Positions 28,715 to 39,706 of a stretch of 64,000 nucleotides of DNA are shown here, one piece after another; the first letter of the stretch is position 1; every line of letters starts with the position of its first letter. Below the pieces are notes generated by a model, which was not told where the DNA came from, did not search any database, and saw only the letters and a program-made list of their open reading frames with translations. This DNA comes from Carposina sasakii (Eukaryota > Arthropoda > Insecta > Lepidoptera > Carposinidae). The stretch lies in assembly GCA_014607495.2 (NCBI GenBank), contig CP053153.1:744001-808000 (forward strand). The letters are read 5' to 3'. The position numbers and the translations under genes are program-made.

Positions 28715-28870
28715 AATTAAAAAAAAATCACCCGAGTGGGACTCGAACCCACGACCTCTCGCATTCCGTGCAGTGCTCTCACCAACTGAGCTACCGGGTC
28801 AATTACTCGGACGATGAATTTGACCATCTCTTTTTAAACTTTTATTCTTACATTACGTTTTTATCTTTCT
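28715..28870 (-). mobile_element. tRNA-related SINE, truncated
   Basis: Minus-strand tRNA-like part with gtgggttcgagtcccactcg as B-box and tagctcagttggtga as A-box, followed by tggtcaaattcatcg. The body stops early. Confidence 0.7.
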
Positions 28871-29611
28871 ATACCTAAAGTATCATATCATAGTTAATGA
28901 TGTTTGCAACCGAGTGTTCAACGTATCCTTCACTTCATTCACTTGTTGACTACTACCTAGTATAAACTCCATAAGGCAGTAAATTACATGTTACCAAGAA
29001 TGTGAATGCCACGCCGCGCCGCGCCATGCCGCTGTTTAAATCTGACGATGCATTAAAGGACAAGCGGCCATTAACTAAATAACTAACTAAATGTTAGCCA
29101 ACTTCTGACCGTGTCGGCTTGACATTCGAGAGTTCTTTAGCGGTGGGCTTACTTAGAACCCTTAGTACGTAGAGTCAAAAGTAAGACGCTGCTGGACAAC
29201 AACTCTACCAGCCATCCCACAAATAATCAATCAAACTTTTGTTTAGTCCCAAGCGACAAAGCCCCAGCCGCAAACTAGGCGGTGCACTGGTTGCTTAGGT
29301 TATATTTTCGGTTATGCACCTTTTGTGTACGCCACCTACATAAAGAGTTCAGGCTACCATTATTTGCCAAAGAAAAAGACAGTTATCGTTAACTAACGTT
29401 GATAAGCCTTTGTGAAATTAGCGGTAGATATCATGTAAGGTAGTCAGTTACAACACATGTATCTACAAGACATCACTCTTAAACTGCTCTATCCAGAGCT
29501 AGCTAATTCTGAACCAGTTTTTTTTAAATCTCCTCTCCTTGATCGAACCAAAATATTTTATTTTTAAAAAGTATTTATACCATTATTATATTAGTACGTA
29601 TCCAAGACACA
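28871..29611. other. Unassigned DNA, nothing recognised
   Basis: A short GC-rich run (cgccgcgccgcgccatgccg) near 29012. No gene, no repeat copy recognised. Confidence 0.4.
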
Positions 29612-29764
29612 ATATGGTCGATTCTGACCGTCACACTTAAACCTAAACTTAAGATTAGTCCTACTTGTCTCTTTCTGTCGCAGCCATTTATGTTAAGAAT
29701 GGAGAAAGACAGACCAATCTAATTTTAAATTAACGTTTAAGTGACGGTCAAAATCGACCATAAT
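29612..29764. mobile_element. MITE (GGTCGATTNNGACNGTCAC family), complete
   Basis: From atatggtcgattctgaccgt to acggtcaaaatcgaccataat, about 150 bases, with cttaaacctaaacttaa on the left arm. Matches the nested element at 2796-2945. Confidence 0.8.
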
Positions 29765-30113
29765 ACCTTACTAACAGTGGGTAAAGGTCAATGTTTTGTA
29801 AAGTGTGTTAAATATCTATAAACATATATTGCTATGACTTTGGCTATGATTTTCGGTTTTCAGAACTTGTTAGTATACCTAGCAAGATTAAAATTTCTGT
29901 GTTTACCATACCTACATTACTTCTGTTTATGCTGATCGAACGAAACACAACAACCTAACGCTTATCGGTAAAGTTTCGGCTGCATATTGGAAACATCATT
30001 TGTTAGCATTTGAAAACAATCTCATTCGTAGCGTTTGAAAACTATGCATTTCGATAACAGTTATCCAAGGACATAGTTCAAAGATAATTGTGGCTGAATT
30101 ATTTTAAATTACA

Positions 30114-30237
30114 CGCGGTCACCGACCCCAGCGTGGCTAACTGGTGACTATGGGCAAAAACTCCCCTATGAGAATAATCTTGTGGCGTGCCCTAGGGGAG
30201 GCTTACGTCCGATAATGGACTGCAATAGGCTGATTAT
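30114..30237 (+). repeat. 'ctgctggacgtaggcc' family, 3' half
   Basis: cgcggtcaccgaccccagcg, then ggtgactatgggcaaaaact and tgcaataggctgatta. Confidence 0.7.
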
Positions 30238-31684
30238 GTGTATGTGACGTGTGAACAACCGACTGTTCTGGTTAAGTATATGTATAGATATCCTTTAAAG
30301 TATATTCTCTTGAAATATGGTGATTTGGTGCTTGAAATGGTTAATTACATGCTTTAATCCTCAAAAATGGGAAACAATAAATATTGACCATGTGATTTGA
30401 CTCAATAAGTCACACTCATGCAACCGCAATAACTGCACAACTGACAGGAGGACAAAATATATTCATCATAAAACAAATAAGCGAAAGAGATCACGATAAA
30501 CCACGAGAAAAACAATAAGTCTTCGAGTATCAGCGAACAATAGTGGGTGACATTGGTGCTGAAACGATTATGGTAGGTACCTTGACAGAGGACAGAGGTA
30601 CAACTCCATCAAGCGGGCCAAAGCTCGCTAAGACTTAAAAATAATCAAAGAATATTTGTTACAAACTGTCGCATAGGTCAAAGTAATTTTAGCTTAACAA
30701 TCCTGTGCATGATTTTGTATGAAACGGACTCATATGTATAAAGTTCTGATTCAAGTAAATATATTCTATGAACCTTCCTACATGGCACATGGTATGGTAT
30801 GGATTTACAAAGGATTTTGGGTATATGTAAGCAGTTATCTACCTATATAGCGGCGGTAGGCTCACTCTTTACCAAGTGAAGTGAGTGACCTATAAGCTAC
30901 TTCTTTTACTGAAACCGATTGAACTTTAAGACAACTAGACATAAATTACTCATAATAGAGTTTAACGTTAAAACTTTTTTATACGGATATAATGTGTGTT
31001 GATCTCTTCACTGTTTTAAATGTCCGATAGAATTCAAAATGGCGGATTATTTTAAAAAACGCCGCATTTCTAGATTTGTCTAGTATATTCATATAGTTCA
31101 CGTAACACCGCATCAAATTTAATAACACAACTAAACGAAAGCTGTATTTGTGTCATTGTCTATATGCGTCAATTCACTACGCTGCGCAGGCGCATCCATG
31201 CGGCTTTCTCGCGCAGCACCGTGACGGCGGCACCGCTAGAACTATAGCTATCCCGTTTCTTCCTATACAGCTGTTTCAGCCATTCCCTCATGCGTGAAGT
31301 AAGATTTTGCAACAACATTTAAACAAGTACTTTGTTTTACTTTGGTACAAGGTGAATTATTACTTTAAAACCTGCTCGAGTATTTTTGTGGTTAAATCAT
31401 ACTCGTTTTATGAAGAACACTAGCTTTTTTACGGAGTAAATAATTATGATGTATCCCAAATAAATATTTTCATAGATAACATTCTGGAAATAGGTATGTA
31501 TATGTACTATTCAAAACACATTAACAACATTATTATATAGTTTAATTTTGTTAATAGTTTTAGTTTATTATATAGTAAAATTTCAGATTTTTGGTCACGC
31601 TGAAAATGTAGAGCAGTTGCATAATAATTTGGTGAACTGTTATATTATATTATTCTAACAAATTCTTATTGTAAATAATATTAT
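30238..31684. other. Unassigned DNA with one GC-rich patch
   Basis: Positions 31180-31300 are CpG-rich with ctgcgcaggcgca and gtgacggcggcaccgctag; similar patches lie at 36240-36300 and 58055-58075. Positions 30843-30890 resemble the repeat at 49383. No gene recognised. Confidence 0.35.
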
Positions 31685-32043
31685 TATTGATGATGATGAT
31701 GATTATGATCTCCGACCGTATTTCGGCCAAGGCGACCAATCTCTACGGAGATTGGTCAGGTACGCAGGAGATATTATAGTGGCACAAGTGTGTGCGCAAA
31801 CACAGATGCACTCTCTATTCCGTTATTCTCATATTCCCATGGGACGGAAAGCCGACACGACCGGAGAGAGATCAGGCGCAGGACCGACGGTTTTACGTGC
31901 TTTCCGAGGCACGAGCTAAGTGACAATTTTGCAACATTAAAATCTGTACATGAAATAAATTCATTGGTACAGGCCCGTGACTGGGATCGAACTTACGCCT
32001 CTCGCTTGGAAGGTGTGCGTTTTAACCACTGGGCTATCATCGC
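31685..32043 (-). mobile_element. tRNA-derived SINE with 5' tRNA head, full length
   Basis: On the minus strand, head gcgatgatagcccagtggtt (A-box) and gtaagttcgatcccagtcac (B-box), a body containing cgtcggtcctgcgcctgatc, and a tail of ATC repeats at 31687-31700. This is the normal SINE order. An inverted partner is at 32394-32690. Confidence 0.8.
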
Positions 32044-32054
32044 TTGATATTATT

Positions 32055-32225
32055 ATTATTACTGTGCTGTAGCGGGGCTTCACTAGAATACATCAGCTTG
32101 GGATTCTCTCAGGTGATAAGCTAGCAACTTGTCACTTATAAAATTGACATCTGTCTCTACTTCTATAAACGTGCCTGTGGAATTTCCTTTACGATCGTGC
32201 AGTTTTGGCTATCCCATTTCGGAAA
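32055..32225 (+). repeat. 'ggggcttcactag' repeat family copy
   Basis: gtgctgtagcggggcttcac, tagaatacatcagct, gggattctctcaggtgataa, then tgcagttttggctatcccat. Confidence 0.7.
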
Positions 32226-32393
32226 AAAAGGCCGTGTGCATAGTGTTTTATGCAATCTAACTAATTCAATTATTTTATTCGACTGGGAAACACAATATCC
32301 TATTTGTCGATTATCATTTGATTTGAAATAGTGCATTTAATATAATATATGTATTGTACTCGTATGTATATAGAATATCATTACAAGTAATTT

Positions 32394-32690
32394 CGATCTC
32401 AGTCACGGGCCTGTACCAATGAATTTATTTTATGTGCAGATTTTAATGTTGCAAAATTATCACTTAGCTCGTGCCTCGGCAAGCACGTAAAACCGTTGGT
32501 CCTGCGCCTGATCTCTCTCCGGTCGTGTCGGCTTTCCGTCCCAACGGACTATGAGAGTGAGGGAATAGAGAGTACATCTGTGTTTGCGCACACACTTGTG
32601 CACTATAATATCTCCTGCGTACCTGGCCAATCTCGGTAGAGATTGGTCGCCTTGGCCGAAACACGGTCGGAGATCATCATCATCACCATT
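32394..32690 (+). mobile_element. tRNA-derived SINE, head truncated, inverted relative to its neighbour
   Basis: Begins inside the head (gatctcagtcacgggcctgt), continues with ttggtcctgcgcctgatctc and ends gatcatcatcatcaccatta. Open frames across it on both strands are repeat-derived. Confidence 0.8.
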
Positions 32691-33221
32691 ACAAAACGAA
32701 AGTATAATATTCCGTAATACCACTAGGTGTATTATGATGAATTTATTTCAAGCTAGGTTAAGTGTCTCATATTTGTTTTAATAAACACATATTTTAAGAT
32801 TGATAAACAAATAGATTAATTATTTAAAAAAAAATCGAATGCTGGATGATTGGCGTTTTTATATTTATCTCGATTGTGGATTACAGAATAACTAATCGAG
32901 TAAAAATTATCAAGTAGCTATAAGAATTCGTGATATCGTGACTAAAATTGTTAAAATTGACTTGTTTTATCATGCTTCACGATTTCCAACATTTTTTGTC
33001 TCTAACTAATGACGATGATCGACGGGAGGCTTTATAAAAAGATTTTGTTGTTTTTGCTTATGTGTTGAACAAGGATGTTCCTACCAACAGCGTGTTTATA
33101 TCATAAGATTTTTGTTCCGTGGTATCGTTAATTAACTATTTAAAAAAATAAAGAAATCTCTTGAAGAGATATAAATAAATATTTACACATTTCACAACAC
33201 ATAGACCTAGTCCCACATTAA
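32691..33221. other. AT-rich DNA, nothing recognised
   Basis: No gene or repeat copy seen. Confidence 0.4.
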
Positions 33222-33480
33222 GATCCCACCCCATACCTGCTTGTGGGTATTGTACGAGGCGATTAAGAGTTCCGGGAGGTGGGCAGCAGCGCCTCCCGTG
33301 TTGACAACATAGTCCGAAAAGCACACTGCGGTCACCAAGCCGCCTGCCCAGCGTGGTGACTATGGGCAAAAACCCCCCAATGACGGCAACTAAAAAAAGG
33401 CCCCCAGTTCCCGGTCGCCATACTACCCCGGACCACGGCAGCGGCCCGGGTCATAGTGTGGTAGGGGGTGCAAAGCAAAG
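33222..33480 (+). repeat. 'ctgctggacgtaggcc' family copy followed by a GC-rich fragment
   Basis: 33222-33378 is the family copy (gtattgtacgaggcgattaa to gtgactatgggcaaaaaccc). It then switches to a different GC-rich piece, 33395-33470 (gcccccagttcccggtcgcc to gtcatagtgtggtagggg), of unknown origin, possibly a LINE fragment. Confidence 0.65.
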
Positions 33481-34125
33481 AAAGTATACAGTAGACAGAA
33501 GTGTGTGTGAATAAATAAGTATGCCTTTACACCTGAGATGTTGGTACTATGCTATACCTGTTCCTAAGGATGCGTGTGATATCCACTAATCGTACGAGTA
33601 CAAGTAGTATTGGGTCATGCTGTCAATGAATTTATATAGGTAGGTTAGGTACATATATCCACGACTCATTTGATTTGTGGATATCAAACGAGTTCATAGT
33701 GATGGAAAAGCCGTGATCTAAAACTATAATAGAAATAGTTACAAAGGTCATTGACATTTCAGACTATCAAGTCTCTATAAGGTCTCTAGAGAGGTCTCAA
33801 CAACAATGCAAGTCATTTGCCGTTTCTCACCGAGACTACCGGGTTTGAGTTTCACCGCGTTTCCATCAAAATACTGGTTCGCATTGACGGCATTCCTTCA
33901 CATGGATGAAGAACAGAGTGGAGAAGACATAATCTGTAGACATACAGTGACATATATACCGCCAATATATCCTTGAGGGATAAGATACACTGCGGTCGTT
34001 ATGAGTGTAGATATACGACCGCCAATACTCGTATATCCTTCAAGATTTCCTAGGATGCACTGCAGATCCAATAAAAGCCAAATCTTCGGCAATGTGAGTT
34101 TCGAAAGAAACCATATTTATGGCGC
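33481..34125. other. Unassigned DNA with a local duplication
   Basis: accgccaatatatccttgag (33959) and accgccaatactcgtatatc (34018) with similar flanks (gatacactgcggtc, gatgcactgcagatc) suggest a diverged tandem duplication of about 60 bases. A small palindrome around ttgatttgtggatatcaaa is at 33668-33690. Confidence 0.35.
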
Positions 34126-34291
34126 AATATGGTCTATTCCCAAACTTTTTTTTCTTATAGACCCCTTTCAAAAGTTAACTGGTTATCGTGGACCCCCTAC
34201 AGGCCTACACCACATACAAATTAATTGTGAAGCCTCATTTTTTCACGCTAACCCTGGGGTCCACCTGGACCACTTTGGGAACCACTGGTCT
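34126..34291. mobile_element. hAT-like non-autonomous element, degenerate
   Basis: The right end tttgggaaccactg is the reverse of CAGTGGTTCCCAAA, a common hAT terminal repeat (recalled). The left end ttcccaaactttttttt is partly decayed. tggtctat occurs on both outer sides, fitting an 8-base target duplication. Confidence 0.55.
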
Positions 34292-34478
34292 ATCCCATAA
34301 ATAATGGGATAAGGGCAGGAAGATGATGATGACTCTGCGGTCGCAATACAGCGGTGAAATGACGTCACTAAAACGTTGTGTAGCTGTCGTGGCCATATCG
34401 TTCAAGTGATCATTATCATGGAGTAATCAAATGCTTATTGATCACATCATGATTGGATTAATAATTTTATGATACTAA

Positions 34479-35126
34479 CTTTTTTTTTCCGGGGGGGAAA
34501 TGCATTACGCATACCACCCGGGTACAGGCGGTACCCGAGTGGTTATGTGGGACTCCCGTATAGGATAATAAGACCCATGGTATACTAAAAACCCACTAAA
34601 AACCCCCATCTTCCTCCTCGCCGCCTTGTGACGGGGTTACGGGAACGCTTTCGCACACATCCGCGACCCCGCCGGCTGCAGCCGCCCGCAAGCGGTTCCA
34701 TCGCGAAAGCCCGAAGGCCCTCCACGATGGGCGCACCAGATGGTAAGGTGCGCTCCCCTCCTCGGCCTCCACTAGTACCTACTGTACTACTAGGAGACCA
34801 TGGGTACCAGATAACTGGTACACGGTGGCAGATCAGGTCTGTGGTTCTGCCACACCTCGGCCGCAGAGGATAGGGCAAGCGGCGCACCGCAATACCGACA
34901 TGCCTCTTCCTCTGCGGCCCCACCAATGCCGTTTCGACGGAACGGCCCCACCAGCTCGTAGGGGGTAGGGAGAGTGGACTTGTTCAGTCCTCTGTGAGCG
35001 CCCTCCTCGGTCCAGCCGGCGGCCCAAACAGTCCGGCCCTGGTTGCCTCTTAGCTTCACCGTGGGTGACCAGTCCGCGGTTACTAAGCCCCTCCGCCACG
35101 ACAAGGCGAGCAACCATCGGGGAGTT
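34479..35126 (-). mobile_element. GC-rich non-LTR insertion with poly-A and target-site duplication
   Basis: Flanked by the 15-base direct repeat ttatgatactaactt (34467-34481 and 35125-35139). On the minus strand it begins gatggttgctcgccttgtcg and ends in poly-A (the T-run at 34479-34488). It is much richer in GC than its surroundings. Overlapping minus-strand frames include ACRYCGAPL, a possible zinc-knuckle remnant, but no intact domain. It is probably the 3' part of a LINE or a LINE-derived short element. The perfect duplication points to a recent insertion. Confidence 0.8.
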
Positions 35127-35139
35127 ATGATACTAACTT

Positions 35140-35743
35140 AATTAACTAATTAACTTAACCGACCATTTCATGAAGTGACCTTTCAAATTATATAGCCACG
35201 GGATAGCTAATCAAACTGCTTCAATTGCTTTTCTGAAGAGCGGTAATTCTATAGTAGAAGACGTCAGTTACCGCTGCATTACGGCCACCAAATGACGGCA
35301 CTTCTATTCTAGGAAACATTGTTTAAAGCTAAGTGAAGCGTTGGCCAATATTTTTCTTCCACCATAGATTGAAAACATTTCTGCCAGTGTAGTAATGGTT
35401 AAACTATATGACATTGTTCTGTGAACAAACGGCTTTTGTCATCTCCTCTTTGTTTATCGTTTGTGTAATTTTAATTCCTTTACTAGCTTTATAAGACTGG
35501 TATAGACCTTTTAGCTGCTGAATGCTGTAAAGTGGGTAGTATAGGGTATGGCATTTATCGAATTAACAGATATGAAAAGTGATTAATAAAAATAAAATTT
35601 AAATATCACTTTAAAAAAATATTGTTCTGGTTTTTTAATACTGGAGTTATTATCAACCTGTCATCGAATTGAAGGAATATTGCGTTTTATTACGCTTAAA
35701 AGATTTTTAAAAATGTTATCAGAAATGCAATATTTTATTCTAG
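35140..35743. other. AT-rich DNA, nothing recognised
   Basis: No gene or repeat copy seen. Confidence 0.4.
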
Positions 35744-35960
35744 GCCTGTGCTGATACGGAGATTCATTACATCAGCTGCATTTACGTACCTACTACCGTA
35801 TGTCGTAAGAGTCGACTAAGGAACTCAAAGGCGTGCTCTCAGGTAATGAGCTAGCAACATGTCATTGATATTTTACCTCTGAACTCGCCATGCCAAATGA
35901 GATCTCATTCGATATCCTGCAGTTCTGGCTCCCCCATTCTGGGAACACAGCTGTGTGTCT
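35744..35960 (+). repeat. 'ggggcttcactag' repeat family copy
   Basis: gtgctgatacggagattcat, then gtaagagtcgactaaggaac, aatgagctagcaac, tgcagttctggctcccccat. Confidence 0.7.
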
Positions 35961-36238
35961 ATATGTAGATCTATATTTGATGAATAGGAATATTTAGTCA
36001 AAATAACAAAGGTCTCCAAAAGTAATAAGGCTAAAACCAGAGCAATATCTACAATGTATATTATTAATAAAATAAATAAACAACACAGCTCCAAGACCCT
36101 CGCTCTATAATGTGTCTAAATGTCAAACGTCTATTCTCGTCATTATCGAAATGCCGAACATATAATAATAACGAAACCGGTGCGATAAGTTTATAATAAC
36201 AACCTGGCGTAATCTGGCTAATATCGGATACATAACTG

Positions 36239-36330
36239 TCGGACTGGCCGCGCCACTTTTACTCTCGCCGGAGAAAGTGCGCCCGCGCAGGCGTCGACGC
36301 GTCGCTCTTTATGTCTATACTTGGATGTGA
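36239..36330. other. GC-rich CpG patch
   Basis: Contains gaaagtgcgcccgcgcaggc and gtcgacgcgtcgctctttat. Resembles the patch at 31180-31300 in its GCGCAGGCG core. Could be a promoter or a repeat; undecided. Confidence 0.3.
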
Positions 36331-36413
36331 TATGAGTAAATAACGTTATAGATATTTTAGTATTGGAAAATTAAGGCTGTTTATTTATTTATAGGCAAGA
36401 ATATCTTGTGTAA

Positions 36414-36786
36414 TACAGGGTGTTGTTTCGTGGCCACGCTTAACGAAGGGTACGTACTCTATACATAAAATAAAGTAAGTTTATGCCAAAAAAATGTTGG
36501 AAAACGATGTAATTTTTTTAAATTACTTGATCAGGTGAAATTTATAATGTCTAGTGTTTATGCTAGTTTTTTCAAAGACAGATATTAATTATTTCTCGTG
36601 AAAAAATCTTGCTACATGCGTCAATATGCATTTATGCATAAAAACGCAGTCTATTTACTCGACTTTGGACCATAATATTTTGGAAATCAGACACTTCCCA
36701 GGTGCGCTTCCAGGGAGAAAAATGATCGTGATGATGAGGAGATCCCGAAGTTTTCGGGAACGTTGACGACCAAAAATCACTCTGTA
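36414..36786 (-). mobile_element. 380-bp MITE-like element (TACAGG family)
   Basis: From tacagggtgttgtttcgtgg to aaaaatcactctgta. Minus-oriented relative to 26216-26595. Confidence 0.8.
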
Positions 36787-37605
36787 TATTATTATAAAAG
36801 ATATTTTTGAGCAAGTACGTGAATAGGCCATGATATAATATGACTAGTTATTATGCTGTCACATAAACAATGTTGATGCATTTTCTTTATATAATCGACA
36901 TTAGTCATCTTTTAGTACTTATGGGACTTATTCTTATGCTTTAATTATACACAGTAAAGTTTTCACAAATAAAGTTTATGACAAAGAAGATGTACATAAG
37001 ACTTGTAAGTACATATTACTTTGCCAGATAATCATATATGACTTATACTGCATATAACTTATACTTACTCGAATAATGAAACTGGTGTATATGTATTTTT
37101 TTTTAGCTTATTATTGGGTTATATTTCGATAAGCAATAACCACGATATTACCTGATGTGAATATAACATACCTTATTGATATCGTGTAATAGTTTTTTTA
37201 TACAGTTCTGTAGCTAGCAATGTTAAAGTTGATTATGTTATTAATCTATGATTGGTATTGCATGTTTTATTATGGTTGATGAGTCATAGCTTCTTTAGAT
37301 TTATTAGTACGTATTCGCCATGGTGTAGAAGTATGTAAATACTTGTATTTGTGCTCACGATTAATGGAATCAGAATGTTAATAATGATGTGTTTACATAG
37401 GTATGGAAATTCACTTGCAGGGATTTCTTTACTATAGGACAACAGCATAGTTTCGTCTTAGTTTAGTTGAATTTTCGATATTACTCCTACGAAAGATTCT
37501 ATTAATTTATTCTTGTAACCGTAAAAATAATGGCAATTTATTTAACACAGAATTTGTTTAACACATTGATCCCTCTATTATTCATTTTCGGGATCACGGA
37601 TATCT
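36787..37605. other. AT-rich DNA, nothing recognised
   Basis: No gene or repeat copy seen. Confidence 0.4.
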
Positions 37606-37905
37606 TATTCTATATCTATCTATACATATAATAAAAATGTAACGGATCGCTGTCTGTACATGAAAGATATATGAGAAAAAATATAATAGGAGACCTTTAT
37701 CAATGCAATGGTACCCAAAATAATGATTTTTGAAATTTTTGTCTGTTTGTCGGTTTGTCTGTACGTTTGTGCACGCTAATCTCAGAATAAGGTTTAACTT
37801 AACACATATAGGCTACTTTTATCCCGGGAAAATGTTTTTATCCCGGATAATTCATTTTGTTTTTTCTGTAGTCCACGCGGACGAAGTCGCGGGCGTCTAT
37901 TAGTA
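37606..37905 (+). repeat. 'cttcgtccgcgtgg' family, near full length
   Basis: From tacatataataaaaatgtaa and cagtgatccg-type words to tttatcccgggaaaatg and gtccacgcggacgaagtcgc. Mirrors 55143-55475. Confidence 0.7.
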
Positions 37906-38331
37906 ACTATTAAATTACTTGGAAGTTTGCAAAAAAAAATCGGACTAATGCTATGCAGATTAAAGATTGCACATTTGCTTTTTTTTCGCTCTATAGAAAT
38001 CAACGAATGTTGCTGAAATCAGAATAGATTTCCGTAGATTATATTTCGTAATTACAGTATTTTCATATTAAAATTGCAATCGGTTTAATAACTTTTTGTA
38101 TCACCGTTTCTTATATTATTCGTTGGTAATAATAAGTAATAACCGTTCAATGGGAAACGTTTTTATGTTCAGAGTATTTGAAAGTGAGCCATTATGTCAA
38201 GATATTATTATGTTTAATGACTCTTAATAGGAATGCCAAGGGTTTCAATAAATTATCTAATAGTATGATAAACATAATCTTGTCTAATATGTACGTACAA
38301 ATATTATGTAGGTTGGTAATCGCAGATTGAT

Positions 38332-38465
38332 TTCGGACTATCTTGTCGACACGGGAGTCCTGCTGCCCACCTCACAGAAAGCCTTAATGGCCTCGTACGA
38401 TACCCACGGGCACACATGGGAGGGTGTTTATTATACACCGCCGACACCACACCACACGGCACCAT
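38332..38465 (-). repeat. 'ctgctggacgtaggcc' family, 5' half
   Basis: Minus-strand ccgtgtggtgtggtgtcggc, then cgtgggtatcgtacgaggcc, then gggaggtgg-type words. Diverged. Confidence 0.6.
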
Positions 38466-39346
38466 AGAGTATCTAAATATCCAACATCACAAAAGTATGT
38501 TGCAATACGTGGCATCAATATTACTCAATTATTGAAATATTACATCAAATTGATATTTTAAGTGAATAAAACCTGTTAATTATGCACATAGATCTATATT
38601 AACAGCACACACAGGGATTTTAATACTGGTTATATATGTTAATATATGCGGCTAGAAGATGAAAGTGGAATTTGTGGAGGTCAGCGTTATAAGCGGGGAC
38701 TGGCTGGTTTTTACTTATTTGTATCAGTTTTAAATATATTGATACTGTATATTATATGGAGCGGGCTAATCGCGAAAATACCACCATTGCTGGGATAATA
38801 AATGTTGTTTATAATTTAAAATCATATGTTGTGCAAAAGGGCATTGAAGATTTTGGTATAGCTACTGGCCGCCATTTTGAAAGATTGTAAAAATTACACA
38901 AACGCTAATATTCTGTTTACATACAAATAATATGGCCGACATTAGCCACAAATGGCCACACATGACCCTTAGCCCACATCGTGAATACAATACCAACTCT
39001 ACGAGTATAACATCCCAGTTGTACGACTATTATTCTTATAGCAGTGGCATAAGAGTGATGTTATCTGAAGATGGACGTATAATAATAATTGTTGTTTGTT
39101 GTACCAAAATTATATATGCACGATTATAGGAGAACTTGCAGTGTCCTTCCTTCCCATAAATTAAGATTCAGTCACGACTGGCTATAGTTAATTTGTAAGG
39201 TGTATTTGGTATTTAATTTTAAAGTTATGTTTTTAATAAAATAGCTTACAAAATTGTAGCTGGGTAGAGAATACTTTTGTAGCAAAATTGAAACCGATAT
39301 CCAGCTTAAAGCCGAAGCTAAATCGAGCGTAATATGTATATACATA
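38466..39346. other. Unassigned DNA
   Basis: A 65-codon plus-strand frame at 38932 has no motif. Nothing else recognised. Confidence 0.35.
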
Positions 39347-39610
39347 TACAGGGTGTAACAGAAAGGGTATGTTAAGCGAAAAGCTATATAAATAGCCCAC
39401 TGTAGAGAACCTATTTCCAAAATTTGAGACTCGAAATCACATGTTAATTTTTCAAGATTGTATGAATATTCCTGAATTTTTTAGGAATTCTCCATACTAT
39501 CTGGAAAAATAAACATAGGATTTCGAGTCTCAAATTTTGGAAATAGGTTACCTTTAGTGGGCTAATTAAATAGCTTTTCGCTTAACATACCCCTTTTGTT
39601 ACACCCTGTA
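39347..39610. mobile_element. Palindromic MITE (TACAGGGTG family), best copy
   Basis: tacagggtgtaacagaaagg at the left is inverted at the right as cccttttgttacaccctgta. The arms stay complementary far inward (gttaagcgaaaagctat, tagcccact, ctatttccaaaatttgagac), so almost the whole 264 bases can fold back. TA flanks both ends. Other copies: 5339, 8541, 53385 (broken), 53896, 62225 (half). Confidence 0.85.
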
Positions 39611-39706
39611 TAAGATGATTTTAAAACATGTTAAATGTGGTTTAAGGATCTTCTTTGTGATTCTGCAGTTCTAGTCATCCCATTTTGGGAACAAATGGAT
39701 GGATAT

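Noticed and set aside
32460..32781. Frames of 65-87 codons on both strands
   Set aside because: They lie within a tRNA-derived SINE that has a second copy at 31685-32043.
34585..35117. Several overlapping 80-110-codon frames in a GC-rich block
   Set aside because: High GC lengthens chance frames; the block is a retroposed insertion with poly-A. Only a possible zinc-knuckle remnant is visible.
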